DNA from: Haliotis asinina
Taxonomy: Eukaryota; Mollusca; Gastropoda; Lepetellida; Haliotidae
Assembly: GCF_037392515.1 (NCBI RefSeq)
Contig: NC_090291.1
Span: 15,075,001 to 15,139,000, forward strand
DNA length: 64,000 bases
Direction: 5' to 3'
Shown: one piece after another, positions 50,601 through 64,000 of the stretch
How positions within the stretch are numbered: position 1 is the first letter of the stretch
Layout of the letters: every line of letters starts with the position of its first letter
Translations under genes and position numbers: made by a program
Notes under the pieces: generated by a model
Database searches by the model: none
Told to the model about the DNA's origin: nothing
What the model saw: only the letters and a program-made list of their open reading frames with translations

Positions 50601-53600
50601 TTTCTCTTTCCGCAGGATACAGCATGATGCCAGTCTGTGCCAGAGCTTGTGTCACCAGTGGTCACAGGTGTTGGACTCATTCAGCTCAACAAAATTGTTT
50701 TTATATTTTTCTAGACTCAGCATTCAGGCTAATTTCTAGGGCCAGAGACAGTGAGTATGTGCCCTGTTCCCTAATCTGTAACAGGACATAGAGGCCTTGT
50801 TCTATACTCCTCCAATTAGAGTGAACTTACTGCGTGGGGGCAGAGTGTGCCCCACCCCTGGACTTGTAGGGTGAAGACTGGGTGCCAGGGGATCTAGTTG
50901 GAGAAGCTGCAAGGTGAAAACACAGCATCTTATGATGATGATCATGTTGACAAAGACTCATTGGATTATTTTTCTTGGTTATGAAATGCAAATCACTTAC
51001 ACACAGCTGCAACATGAATTATTTGAAAAATACCTAATTTATTAACTCTCTAGTCTCAATTTCAGTATTCTTTTTGCAGAAAATTATTTACGAATTTGGC
51101 CAAATATCGGGCTCTGAGAAAGTCAAGATAAATCCTGCAGTGACCAGTCTCACCTAAATTCCAAACAAACAATTCCATGTTACTAATCAGTCTGTGTTGC
51201 CTCTCATGACTGTGGTCTGGATACAAATAGGTCTGAACCAACACAGATGTCTGAACAAATTAAAGGTTGGTTAAGACTAATTCTAACCAAGTCTCCCTAC
51301 TGTGCTTAATCTCCAAGAATGCACAGCCATACATGTTAATACAATTTTGAGTCACAAACGTCTTGGGACTTTAAAAGAGTTCTTCAGTGTGACAAGCAAA
51401 CACTTGAACCACTAAGCCACCCTATTGCCCCTATACCTCGATAACTCCCTGGGGAAGACGATGCTGGACGCATACTCCCTGTGCTGGACCCTGGCCTGTG
51501 AAACAGATAGGAGTGAAAGGCATCCCCGTCAATGTAAACAGAAACTACACTTGACTTGCATATGAGAACACAGGTTTTTAGGAATCTGATTAATTGGATT
51601 TCTAGTATAAACTACCTTAACCAGATATGTGCTTGGTTTCATTCAAGTGAGGTAACTCGGATAATCCCTATTATTAGTTTGTGAAGAGTTATCCCCCTTC
51701 GTTTACTTGATAGCAGATGACACTTTCAGTGACACTCAGTAGGGATGATTTAGAGTATTATAACAAGGACATCAGATCAGCTTAAGTGATTTCAAGCAGA
51801 ACAGGCATCCCTTTGTCCACTGTTTATAGTGTTATGAAAAATACTGCAAATGGATATGGTACTGAGCACCAGGGAGGCACAGGTAGGTCCAGAAAATTGA
51901 CTGTTGGTGATAGAGGCAGCTTGGTATTCTTGTTTCTAATAACAAATGAAGGAGTTTAGAAAACTTAAGGCTGGATATGAGTGATAGAGGCACTGTAGCC
52001 GTCTGTAAGGAAACAATTAAAAAACTAAGCTGCATGCAATGAGTTAGCAGAAAAGTCGAGGAATTCCATCATCGATCACGAAACCTGAACAAAAGGCGAA
52101 GGTTGAACTGGTGCTTAAGCATAGAAATTTGAACTTGGACAAAGTGATTTTCTCAAATGAAAGTTCTGTGCGTCTGTTTCCTAATACACTGAAATTCTGG
52201 ACCAAACAAACTGAAAAACCTTCAGTACAGTCCAAAATCTGTGTTAAGGGCAACACCACTTTGTGTATTTGAAGAGTATTTGATGAGCGGTATACAGACA
52301 TTCTCCAGGGACATTTACTTCCATCTGCTCAAGTGTTCTATGGAAATTTTTGGATTTTCCAGCAGGACAACCCAAAACATCCTTCAAAGTATTTTCAGAC
52401 CCCAAATATGACATTAATAGATTGGCCAAGCTATAGACCTGAACTAAATGCAACATAAAATGTTTGGGGACTTACGAAGGAAAGTGTCAATAACAGAAAT
52501 CTGACAAATATTGCTGAAATGAAAGAAGAGGTGGTCCAATACTGGGACAGCATGGACTATGACTTCCCTACTTCTTTGATCAGTAGTATGCCCCACCACA
52601 CTGAAGCCTGCATTGCTGCCCAGGGCGACATAATACTAACTGTTCACCTGTCTTAGAGTCTGGAGTTAAGTTCTGCTAATATTCACTTTTAGTATGTGAG
52701 TAATGAGTGAAAAAATGAAGAAATTACAATCTTTAAATTCTCAATACTTTCTGGTCACATTATATTACACAGACAATATTTCCCACATATTCATAAATTC
52801 AAATTGGGCCTTAGTCAACTACTGCAAGAATACCCAAGGTGATTTTATATTACTTCTTATCATTTTACAGCAAGAGTTTCCCATCAACACAAGTTCCAGC
52901 ACTGACTTTTGGCCCATATCCTCATATGCACATCACACAAAGTATAGTTTATTATTAATGTTACTTACCTAGAATGACTCCCAAGCCCCTAAACATAAAA
53001 GAAAAAGAATAAAATTCACCATTCTTTAAATATAAAATGGATGTCAACATATATCACATTAATAATATAATATTGCCATATTGACACAAATTAACAATTA
53101 CTAATCTTTCGTTACAAAACTGTATTTTTTCAATTAACATGTTAAGATGGACAATAAGGCAATGATTCAAATTGAAAAGCGTAACGGATCAGTCTAGTTC
53201 ATATTTGGATTTGGCATGACAAGAGATTAAAAGCAGCTACCAGTGTTGTCATCTCAGAGATTCAGACTAGGGGCTAAAGGCCAATCTAACTCTCACTGCC
53301 ACATATTATTGAAGGTCTGTGTCACAGCTGACGGGTAATTCTGTATGGTCTTTCTTACTGTCTATACTTTACATAATCCTATTTCGACACTAAAATATAT
53401 AAGAGCCTGTAAACTTAGTGCTCTGCACAATTTGTTAACTGCTGGTGTAAAGAAGAGGACAAATAGGCTGACTAGGTCTGTCTTACAGAAGGAAATCTCT
53501 TGCCTCCAAAGGAATCTAACAATTATAATTATGGTATCAAATTTTAATATTTTTGTTATTACTTTATTTCAATATTTTTTTCACATATAACTTTGAGATA

Positions 53601-56600
53601 ACTTTCAACAACCCAAAATAGAAAATCTCATTTTCCATCTTCAACACAAGCAAACATGGCTTATAACACTTTTATAAATAATGATCTCTCAAGCCCAATT
53701 TTAGTCCAAGTTCAGTGCTTGTTCTTACAAGGCAAACAAGCAAATTACATCATTACCTTTTCTGATATCAATCGTTTCAGGTATGAATTTTCTTCTCTCA
53801 GTCGTATCAATTCTCTGAAAGTACAAATACAACTATCATATAATGATCAAAGATGATCATAATGAATCTCATTTACACACCCTTTACTATGATTTGACAC
53901 CTCGCCCCTCAACCTTCCCTTAGGGGTGACACTGTCATTGAACCTAGGATTCCAAAATAACTGACTCGAAAGCATTTGCGGAAACAATCATCATTTTGTT
54001 CAATAACATAAAAGTAAGCTTTTTAAACCACTTTGTCATTATTGGACTGGTCCTTTTATAAGAAAAACACATGCAAGCTCCTAAACGTATTACACTAAGG
54101 CATAAATTTCCATAATAATTATAATGCTTCCAGCCCTGTTTAATGATATTTGATTAAAAATAGGACAGACATAAGTACTAATCTTGTGGAAGGCACTGAA
54201 CAACATTTAACACTTCCAAGTCTTACCTCTCCACTTGCTGGTATTTCAGTATAGACTGCTGTGCCTTGTCCAACACCTCCTGCTGCTTCGAGACCTGAGA
54301 GGAATATACTTTAACATTGTTATAACAAAATGGACTGTGCAATTTTCCTTAATTCCTGTCTATTCAAGCTGTTATGCCAGGGGACAGACATTTCCCTTTT
54401 CTCCAGGAACAGTACTTGTATTTGTAGTCAGCTTCTTCATTAAGGAGGCAGTGGGGTAGCCTAATGGTTCAGCATTTGCTTGCCAGACCAAAGACGTGGT
54501 TCCGATTCCCATACACGGATCAATATTGGGAGCCCATTCTTACCAGGTGTCCCATGTTGTGATATTGCTGGAATATTGCTAAAAAAAGCATAAAACCATC
54601 CTCACTCACTCACTCATTCAGTAAGGAAGACAGGCACTGAGGCAGTCTTTACAAAGTCCTGAGAATTTGATCAAATAGACCACTAGTGAACTGGTGGTGG
54701 GGGAGAGAAGAGAGGGTCAGGAGACCTAATACAGTTCTATATGACTATAATACATCTGGGAGGTGGGGGATTGGTAGCAATAAGAAAGAATGCTGCCCCC
54801 AGGTAAGGGATTTTGCTACCTATTTTCAAACCAGGTAGCAAGTACTTGCTACAAGCTTAAAAAGTTATTTTCGAACACTGGACAGTCTTTACAAACTCCT
54901 GAATATTATATTTATGTTGGAACAGTACCTTTCCCTTAAAGTGACTCAGCATCCTTGCACGATGATTCTTCTGAAAGTCTAACACCTGCAACATAATGAG
55001 CAACATGATGATGGAGATGATGATACAGACCACAATGCTCTAAATTTTCAACCTCAGCTCCTTTCGGTGATTACAACCCAAGCTGTTCGAAGGTGAACAG
55101 TCACATTACAATCAACTGAGATGTGGAGATACCATACAATCATCTGTCTGAGAAGACACTTCCACTGCCCTGAGCAAAATTTAAGTTATTTGCAAATACT
55201 CTTTGTTACAGTTTTAACTATTATTTGGATTTGTAGCCCTGACTTGTATTTCAGTTTTGATTTCAGCTCTTTGGGGAGTATACATTCAATGTTGCCTATA
55301 AGGTACTATAGTTGATGAACCTATGCATAAAAAAGATGGGGTGCAGAGGTTTAGATGTAATTCATCCAATGGATGAAACATTAAAACACTTCTGAAATTA
55401 GATACTTTAAAAAAGAAAAACCCAAAATTTTGTGCACAATAATTATTTGTTTTGAACCTAAGACAAATAGCAGGGGTGACATTGCCTACTGTACCTGTAT
55501 GGCTTGCTTCAAACATTTCCGCAGTATGTCCACAGGGTCAGTGAAAAACAGTTCCACTTCTGGTTTCATCTGAAGTGTTGTAAGGTTTCATATCAGCATA
55601 CCAAACAAATCACTGTGTGAATTTAATAACAGTAAACATGATACATATCCAGTTACAGCTACCTGCATGAAAGGATCACTCAACTCCCCCATAACCCTAG
55701 GATTTAGATCAAAGTTGTTTGATCGGCATTCTAGAAGTTGGTCAATTAATAGGCACACTTAGCTTGAAAATAAAGTAAAAATCTTCACACAAAAACATTG
55801 CTGGTTGCAATAAACAAGAAGTTCATGTACAGAAAGTTGTATGTTTCATTAGACCACCTAACAAAATTGTTAATCTTGTTTTTCGTCACTTTTACAAAAT
55901 AAATATTGGTCTGAAAGGCAGATTTATTTTTTACATTCTGTTTTATTTTACTAAGTCCAAAATGCCTTGATTTCTGTTGAAATTTACACCTTTCCTCCAA
56001 TAGAAAATCAAAACTTAGAAGAATGTATATGCACATTTTGAGAGTCAAAGTTGAATTTCTCTTGTGGTAAAAACTAAATAATTGTTAGGGTCGAGTTGAA
56101 TTTGGGGTCAAGCAGTAATGAGAAACAAGAATATTTGTCTAATTGGCCTTACTTAGGAAAAGATCCCTGCCATTCAGCGTTGAGAAATAAATAAAAACAT
56201 CTCTGCATCCTATGACTATAATGACAGTCTGCTGTCACCTAAGACCTAGGTTTAGTGATAACTGACTTTGTGGTATATTACTGTTATTATGTTACAACAG
56301 TTATTATGTTATGGCCACTATCCTTATTATTCTCTAAACTGACATCAAACTGGGTTCTAATCTGGGGTTTTATCAATTACTGTTGGACCAATATACCATA
56401 GGTACGCAATTATATCTGAACAGACAGTATGTTTCAACAAAAAGCTAAAATTGTCAACAAAAGTCAGCTACGTGTCCAATAACTAATTATTCAGAAATAT
56501 ACTCACATTTGCAGACAGCTTGATGATTGTGCAGCTGGATCCACACATTCGACATCGTTCTTTGCAGCCTGAAACATCATCTATTTCTGAAAGTTTTTTA

Positions 56601-57366
56601 CATTTCACCTTATGTCCAAGATTGTTTGCCATAAGAAAATAGTGAGCAAAAGAATTGGGTTACAATTTGAGCATGGGCTCTGTAAGCTAATTCCTATGCC
56701 TCAGATGACTGCACTGACCATGTCCCCTATCATAAAGTACTGACTTTCATGTGGTAACCAGATACCTGGGACAGGTGGGTAACGAGTTGGATCCTAATAC
56801 CAGTCTCAGTACATGGATCCATTATGATCCTGTGACTATTAGATTAAACAATGTTATATTCTTTCATTATTAAATGGTTGTATTGTCGTTGAGAATTTAT
56901 GCATAATTCCAGTCACTTCTTTTGAATATGATACAGGGTTAAGATATTAAAATATTCGAAAGTTAAGCATCTGAGCTGAAGAATATGTTGCCATTACTTA
57001 CCAATTTGATATAAGGAATTAACATGTAGGGTAGAAAATCTGGACCTCTCCTAGAACATTCGGAGGGTGTGTTCCATGTCTAATTGGGGTACCTGGTGCA
57101 TGTACTTTTGCTATTTCAGCAAGAAAATGTTGTATGTTAAATGCAGAATACTATTTCACAAGATCTTGCTTCACCTGAAACCTGAACATTCCAATCAGCC
57201 AAAGTACATACATATTAACTGTATCAACTGGCAAACACAAATTATTATTTGACTCACCGTCCACCAAACATTTCTCGCAGTAGATATGTCCACAGTTGGT
57301 GAGGGAGAAGTGGGCTCCTGCACCAGGCTGTATGAAACACAGGTTACAGTGGAGCCAGTCCACCAT
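47675..57366 (-). CDS. RNF212: RNF212-family RING E3 ligase (meiotic crossover factor), complete
   Basis: Zip3/RNF212/RNF212B proteins are RING-type SUMO or ubiquitin ligases that sit on the synaptonemal complex and stabilise recombination intermediates that become crossovers. The twelve exons in gene order are 57258-57366, 56507-56568, 55495-55569, 54929-54985, 54227-54294, 53757-53814, 52969-52988, 51437-51495, 50831-50906, 49639-49663, 49315-49384 and 47675-47766. They total 771 bases, 256 residues, phases closed; human paralogs are about 300. The RING runs over residues 1-50: CNLC, then FSLTNCGHIYCEKCL and CRMCGSSC. A coiled coil follows at about 102-143 (VSKQQEVLDKAQQSILKYQQ, LIRLREENSYLKRL). 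Next is a Ser/Pro/Gly-rich tail, ending with the family's GRISVRTPPSGGR box near 212-226. Exons 7 and 10 are only 20 and 25 bases. It appears to represent the invertebrate form ancestral to both vertebrate paralogs (inference). The terminal exon frame was chosen by phase; exon 7 is weakest. Confidence 0.9.
47788..48119. mobile_element. ~330 bp non-autonomous element with TTGTAAAC ends, copy 2
   Basis: Full-length partner of 4248-4576. It lies 21 bp upstream of the RNF212 exon 12 acceptor (gene strand). One TGACGTCA at 47978-47985. Confidence 0.72.
48188..48480 (-). repeat. Local duplication, copy 1 (family A head part plus 180 bp single-copy DNA)
   Basis: It begins abruptly inside a family A element (AGTCTGACCATCCGATCCCG) and continues into CTGAACACTTCTTCACCAAG and AACATATTAGCATGCTGAG. 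It matches 50146-50440 at roughly 90 percent by eye. Confidence 0.8.
49014..49113. repeat. Foldback repeat, 32 bp arms
   Basis: TTTATGGATGTCAACTTCTT...GGAAAA (49014-49045) is the inverse of 49082-49113 with about three mismatches. Same family as 3086-3201. In RNF212 intron 11. Confidence 0.8.
50000..50247 (-). repeat. Family A repeat, near full length
   Basis: GAGTGAGTTTAGTTTTACAG, GGCGGCGGTCTGTAAATAAT, ATGGGCATCGATCTGCGCAA and GCATGGGTTGCTGAAGGTC. Its head end is part of the local duplication. Confidence 0.87.
50146..50440 (-). repeat. Local duplication, copy 2
   Basis: Partner of 48188-48480. Here the family A element is intact on its tail side, so this is probably the source copy. Confidence 0.8.
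51330..51430 (-). repeat. tRNA-headed SINE (family B), fragment
   Basis: Inverse of the head only: GAACCACTAAGCCACCCTAT preceded by GTGACAAGCAAACACTT. Confidence 0.5.
51727..52655 (+). pseudogene. Decayed Tc1/mariner transposase in RNF212 intron 7
   Basis: The DNA-binding part GIPLSTVYSVMKNTANGYG, EHQGGTGRSRKLT comes first. FWIFQQDNPKHPSKYF follows at about 52348 (the FQQDN block with the second catalytic Asp), then LIDWPSYRPELNAT at about 52412, the counterpart of DWPSQSPDLNPIE. Several frame shifts and in-frame stops separate these, for example a stop soon after TNEGV. It is clearly an old, dead copy. It spans parts of introns only. Confidence 0.8.
54447..54618 (+). repeat. tRNA-headed SINE (family B), complete with tail
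   Basis: GTGGGGTAGCCTAATGGTTC head, GTGGTTCCGATTCCCATAC B box, GATATTGCTGGAATATTGC tail domain and a CTCACTCACTCACTC end. The clearest copy that shows the tail shared with family A. Confidence 0.85.
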
Positions 57367-58106
57367 TTGTGGAACGAGGATGTTATTCTCTAAGGAGAGA
57401 TAATCAGTTCCAAGTGAAAATCAAATAAGACGTGTGTATGATACTTCTTGGCAATTTCGTTTGGCTGCATTTGCTCTGGTTCCGGCACATCACCATTATT
57501 CGTCTCATCTACATCACATATCGTTTCTACAACTTGTAAAAACTGGACTGACACGGCTTGTAAGAAATGATAAAAATCTCTGCTGTGAAATCAGAAATGG
57601 CTGCGCTGTCTCTTCACGTGATTGAAGTTTGGTGCCAAAAGCTAAGCTAAAGTTTGTTTAAACGTATCTGTGTTACACTTACTTGTTCGCTATGTTATTA
57701 GTTGCCCTCCTGAGAAACGCAACACCGTTTTATGAAGTGAGTTCTGGCAATTATAACTTCCAATAATCTACTTCGAGTGTATAATCATAAACGTTCCCGC
57801 CAAGCAAAGTACTTTCAGAGTTATCGCCCCTTAAATGCAGTCGGCACACCCCAATCAGAACATCTAGTGTGACCTTTGATTGACGTACTACATTGTTGAG
57901 AGAGAATTTCTAATCGAATTTTGGCTCAACATGTATGAGGCAAATGCATAAGAAAAGTGTTAAAAATGCTAGTATATATGGCGGTGGATTTAGAATATAT
58001 CGATCTAGAATCATATAACACATAATAAATAGTACATGTTTTAATACAAAACAGGCTAAGTTTAAACTTAACTTTCAAATACATGTACGCACAACCATAC
58101 ATACCA

Positions 58107-58302
58107 CGGGTCTTCAACAACCCATACTTGTGGTAAGAGGCGACTAACGGGATCGGGTGGTCTGGCTTGCTGACTACATGTCGTATCCCAATTGCGTAGA
58201 CTGATGCTCATGCTGTTGATCACTGGACTATCTGGTCCAGGCTGGATTACTTCCAGACCGATGCTAAATATAGCTGGAATATTGCTGAGTGCGGTGTTGA
58301 AC
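58107..58302 (+). repeat. Family A repeat, left member of an inverted pair
   Basis: TCTTCAACAACCCATACTTG head, CGACTAACGGGATCGGGTGG, CTGTTGATCACTGGACTATC, and a GAATATTGCTGAGTGCGG end joined directly to the next copy. Confidence 0.83.
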
Positions 58303-58570
58303 AGTGAGTGAGTTCAGTTTTACGCCGCATTCAGCAATATTCCAGCTATATTGTAAGGGTCTGCAAAAAGTCGAGTCTGGACAAGACAATCCAGTGATCA
58401 ACAGCATGAGCATCGATTTGCACAATTGGGAACCAATGACATGTTTCAACCAAGTCAGCGAGCCTGACCACCCGAACCCGTTAGTTGCCTCTTTCGACAA
58501 GCATAGTAGCCTTTCATAGGAAGTATGGGTTGCTGAAGGCTTTATCTACCCCGAAACTTCACGGGTCGCG
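58303..58570 (-). repeat. Family A repeat, right member of an inverted pair
   Basis: Full length in opposite orientation: GTGAGTGAGTTCAGTTTTAC through GTATGGGTTGCTGAAGGC and CCCCGAAACTTCACGGGTC. Tail-to-tail with 58107-58302, giving a ~195 bp stem. Confidence 0.85.
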
Positions 58571-59130
58571 ACGTTGAACAACCAAACAACTAACTGAGAC
58601 CTGCATCACTCAGTGATATCCACCCGCAACAAGTTAACACGTCCTGAATACAGACACGTTTAAACTTTTTATTCATTATACATCATTTCAGAGCTAATTC
58701 TTGCTCCTTCATTATGTGTATGTCCTTGAATAACTGGAATATTGTTGAAAGTGGCTTTGAACCCGACCATCTCCCTAAAAAGAAGTAAAATATTAATCAC
58801 GCCAAGCATCACAACCAGTATTGCGAATGTGTGCGTAGGCATGTAGATGTTTCTCATGCTTATTCGCGACTCCACATATATGTGTACAAGTAATTCTTAG
58901 AGCCCATGTTTTAAATTGTAAATAATATTGTAATGTCAAAATGAACACACGCAGTATGTGGGTAAAAGGGTGGTGGTAACTTTATTGCTGTTACATCTCT
59001 GGACAAAAAGTAAGAAAACGCAAGTAGTCGGATGAGCGTGGTTCCATTGACCATATACTAGATTACAATCGAGAGTGACATTGTGTTTCTGATGGTCTTG
59101 TGTATGTTAATTTGCATAGGCGGATCCAGT

Positions 59131-59177
59131 GTGGTGTGGTGTGGTGTGGTGTGGTGTGGTGTGGTGTGGTGTGGTGT
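59131..59177 (+). repeat. GTGTG pentanucleotide microsatellite
   Basis: About nine GTGTG/GTGGT units. Confidence 0.92.
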
Positions 59178-59670
59178 TGCGTGGTACGGTGTGTTGTTGT
59201 TGTTTTTGTTATATGACAATTGAAACCCCCACTTTTCACACTAGAGTGTACGTAATTACTTTAAATAGAAACGATGGAATCGACAACAGCTAAGACATCC
59301 TGAATAGCTTCAGTTCCCGGCTAGGGACAGTATTATTAAAAAAGAGCTCTACACCACAAGTGTGTGTATGTGTGTGCGTGTGTGCGTGTGCGTGTTTACT
59401 GTGGAGAAACGTTTTCCAGGTTTCACAAATCAAGACTGTTCTCAACTGTACATTGATACTCCACATACATCAACATACAAACCTGCTTGTCATCACCTGC
59501 ATGGGATTAGATCTATATTCATAAGATCAGCAACAGTTCACGTCACTCAAACTACATCTTTCTAAGACCACTAGGGTCTTTATTTGCAGAAATTTATTTT
59601 GTGCATCACACTGAGTTGGAATTATTGCTGAACTGAATGTTTCTACTCTATCCTGTTCTGAATCTGTAAT

Positions 59671-59760
59671 AGATTGGGTAGGTTAGTGGTTCACGCACTT
59701 TCTCATCACTGGACTGGGTTCGATTCCCTACACGGGTACAATGTGAGAACTCCATTTCAG
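59671..59760 (+). repeat. tRNA-headed SINE (family B), head only
   Basis: TGGGTAGGTTAGTGGTTCAC and CTGGGTTCGATTCCCTACAC give A- and B-box-like blocks. The body stops after about 90 bp. Confidence 0.65.
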
Positions 59761-60061
59761 TTTTCTACAAAACTGAGGCACCCAGTCCTCATTTCGGGAA
59801 CGTTCTGGTCCTTTCTGGGTTCGGGGTCACGTGGTGACTGCTCTCCCAGATATTGAGGAAACAAGACCACAGCGGATGGTGAATGAATGCACTAGAGTAA
59901 ATGAAATGTGAAACAAGATCTCCAGTCCCCTTCTTAAGTTGCCAATACTGTTCCTCACAGTCAGCTAAAGATTCTAAATTAGTTTGGGTACGGAGCTTAA
60001 AAAACAAATAATCATTTTTGTTTTACTATACAATTTGTTTGTGAACCTGAAAATGAAGACC

Positions 60062-60320
60062 CATGAAGGTCCCGGGTAGAATAAGCCTTCAGCAACCCAT
60101 GCTTGCCATAAAAGGTAACTGTGCTTGCTTGTCATAAGACTAATGGGGATCAGGTGGTTAGGCTCGATGACCTGGTTGACACGTCATCAGTTCCCAATTG
60201 CGCAGGTCAATGCTCATATTGTTGATCACTGGATTGTCTGGTCCAGACTCGATTATTTACAGACGGCTGCCATATAGCTGGCATATTGAGTGTACTGTAA
60301 AACTCAACTCACTCACGGAA
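60062..60320 (+). repeat. Family A repeat, full length
   Basis: GAAGGTCCCGGGTAGAATAA head, CCATGCTTGCCATAAAAGG, GTTGATCACTGGATTGTCTG, CCATATAGCTGGCATATTG, and an ACTCACTCAC tail. Confidence 0.87.
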
Positions 60321-60705
60321 AACACAAAACTGTTCCATCCTCTGAATCTTGTTGTTCCTTGTTTCTCAGCAGCGGTGAAATTATCTGTTATGGATTTAGC
60401 AAAATGTACGTTGAAATACCTTGTATAACTTCTTGATATTGTCATTCTCTTCCCACAGAGGTTACTCCTGTCATCTCCTCCTAGCTTACACAGGAAGTAA
60501 TGAAAGGCAACCACTGTTGTCAGAGAATGGGTCAATTTAGGACTTTCGTAAAAATAATTTGTTTCCAAGACAACAAAACACAATAGTTAGCACTGACTCA
60601 TGACGTAATGCTAATCTTGTATGAATGCTTTCATGATCTGATGAACCAGTTCATAAAGTTGTTCTTTGAGGTATACCAGTTTTGTTTGTCATAAAAGACT
60701 TATGC

Positions 60706-61050
60706 CCTGTCTCACCATGGTGGTGTGTGGGCTCATGCATAGAGCTTAGGTCACAAATCAGTTGAAGTTAAGCAAGGACAGGCTTGGAAAGTCCTTGGAT
60801 GGGTGACAGAGTGTCGCAGTTTGACTCCTGCGGGCTTCTAAGACTTCAGTCCTACCCCACAACAAAGCACATGTGATGGATGTGGTCTCACCTTTGGCAA
60901 GTGAGTTCGTTTAAAATTGCCTATGTTCACCCAACAGAAAATGGGTACCCGGTGGGATAAGTCAAGAGATTACTGCCATTCTAGCCCTTCACAGGCAGCT
61001 TGGGTTATCCAGGTAATAATCATAGTGCTATAAGCAAGATATTCACCCTG
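60706..61050 (+). repeat. 5S-rRNA-derived SINE
   Basis: The first ~110 bp resemble 5S rRNA: GTCTCACCATGGTGGTG, then GTTGAAGTTAAGCAAGGAC (A-box/intermediate region) and CTTGGATGGGTGACAGAG (C-box region). The rest is a non-5S body with AACAGAAAATGGGTACCCGG and GGCAGCTTGGGTTATCC. It sits just downstream of the DPM1 stop, in opposite orientation to that gene. Confidence 0.75.
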
Positions 61051-61114
61051 GAATGTCGCCATGATATATTTACCATAAATAAAAGCAAAATAAAGAGAAA
61101 CAGTAAGGTATAGA

Positions 61115-61120
61115 TTTATT
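61115..61120 (-). terminator. Candidate polyadenylation signal of DPM1
   Basis: AATAAA on the minus strand about 20 bases after the DPM1 stop codon. If used, the 3' UTR is very short and the 5S-derived SINE stays outside the mRNA. Confidence 0.5.
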
Positions 61121-61138
61121 AACAACATCACAACATAT

Positions 61139-63939
<2,801 letters not shown>

Positions 63940-64000
63940 CTGAAAATAAAATCAGTTTTCTTCATTAGAATTAAAGCAAGCTAAAAATCCCAAAGTAGGT

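Larger units (their letters stand above)
57367..61138. other. Intergenic region between RNF212 5' end and DPM1 3' end
   Basis: Repeats listed separately occupy 58107-58570, 59131-59177, 59671-59760, 60062-60320 and 60706-61050. The rest (57640-58100, 58600-59100, 59200-59660, 59770-60060, 60330-60700) shows no coding family, RNA gene or tandem array that I can recognise. Confidence 0.5.

Noticed and set aside
60706-60820. 5S rRNA gene
   Set aside because: Too diverged and fused to a repeat body, so called a 5S-derived SINE.

Overview
The window is animal nuclear DNA. It holds four multi-exon genes with GT-AG introns, no operons, and introns packed with short interspersed repeats, inverted-repeat elements and minisatellites. 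Two repeat families dominate: a ~260 bp element and a tRNA-headed SINE, both ending in an A/C-rich tail that runs into CACTCA repeats. From memory these families and this tail are typical of vetigastropod molluscs, abalone (Haliotis) in particular. That identification is an inference.

Layout. (1) 1-1858: most of a PIF/Harbinger DNA transposon with a spliced, largely open transposase (minus strand). (2) 1.9-8.4 kb: repeat-rich flank with several inverted-repeat elements and four perfect TGACGTCA motifs carried by repeats. (3) 8410-21623, plus strand: a complete coding region in 12 exons for a GTP-type phosphoenolpyruvate carboxykinase (PEPCK) relative. Its fold-defining blocks are kept, but several of the best known catalytic and nucleotide-binding residues are replaced. 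(4) 21.6-25.7 kb: convergent intergenic DNA. (5) 25733-42353, minus strand: complete PRMT7 (protein arginine methyltransferase 7), 14 exons, 677 residues. Intron 4 is enlarged by a 6.3 kb DIRS-type tyrosine-recombinase retroelement fossil (33583-39856). (6) 42.4-47.7 kb: intergenic, with a Tc1/mariner transposase split by a ~2 kb inverted-repeat element. (7) 47675-57366, minus strand: complete RNF212-family SUMO/ubiquitin ligase (meiotic recombination), 12 exons, 256 residues. (8) 61139-63939 and beyond the right edge, minus strand: the last five exons of DPM1 (dolichol-phosphate mannosyltransferase catalytic subunit), with a 5S-rRNA-derived SINE just downstream.

The four host genes have unrelated roles (gluconeogenic carbon metabolism, arginine methylation, meiotic crossover control, glycosylation precursor synthesis) and there is no sign that they act together. 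The exon models below were joined by eye using splice consensus, reading phase and remembered human protein sequences. The phases close for all four genes. The least certain junction is PEPCK exon 2/3.

Most worth following up: the PEPCK-like protein that lacks the hyper-reactive P-loop cysteine and other active-site residues; a PRMT7 intron built almost wholly from a minisatellite whose unit resembles that intron's own 3' splice site; a 602 bp element with long inverted repeats and a 10 bp target duplication (Mutator-like); and the nested transposon at 44-46 kb.
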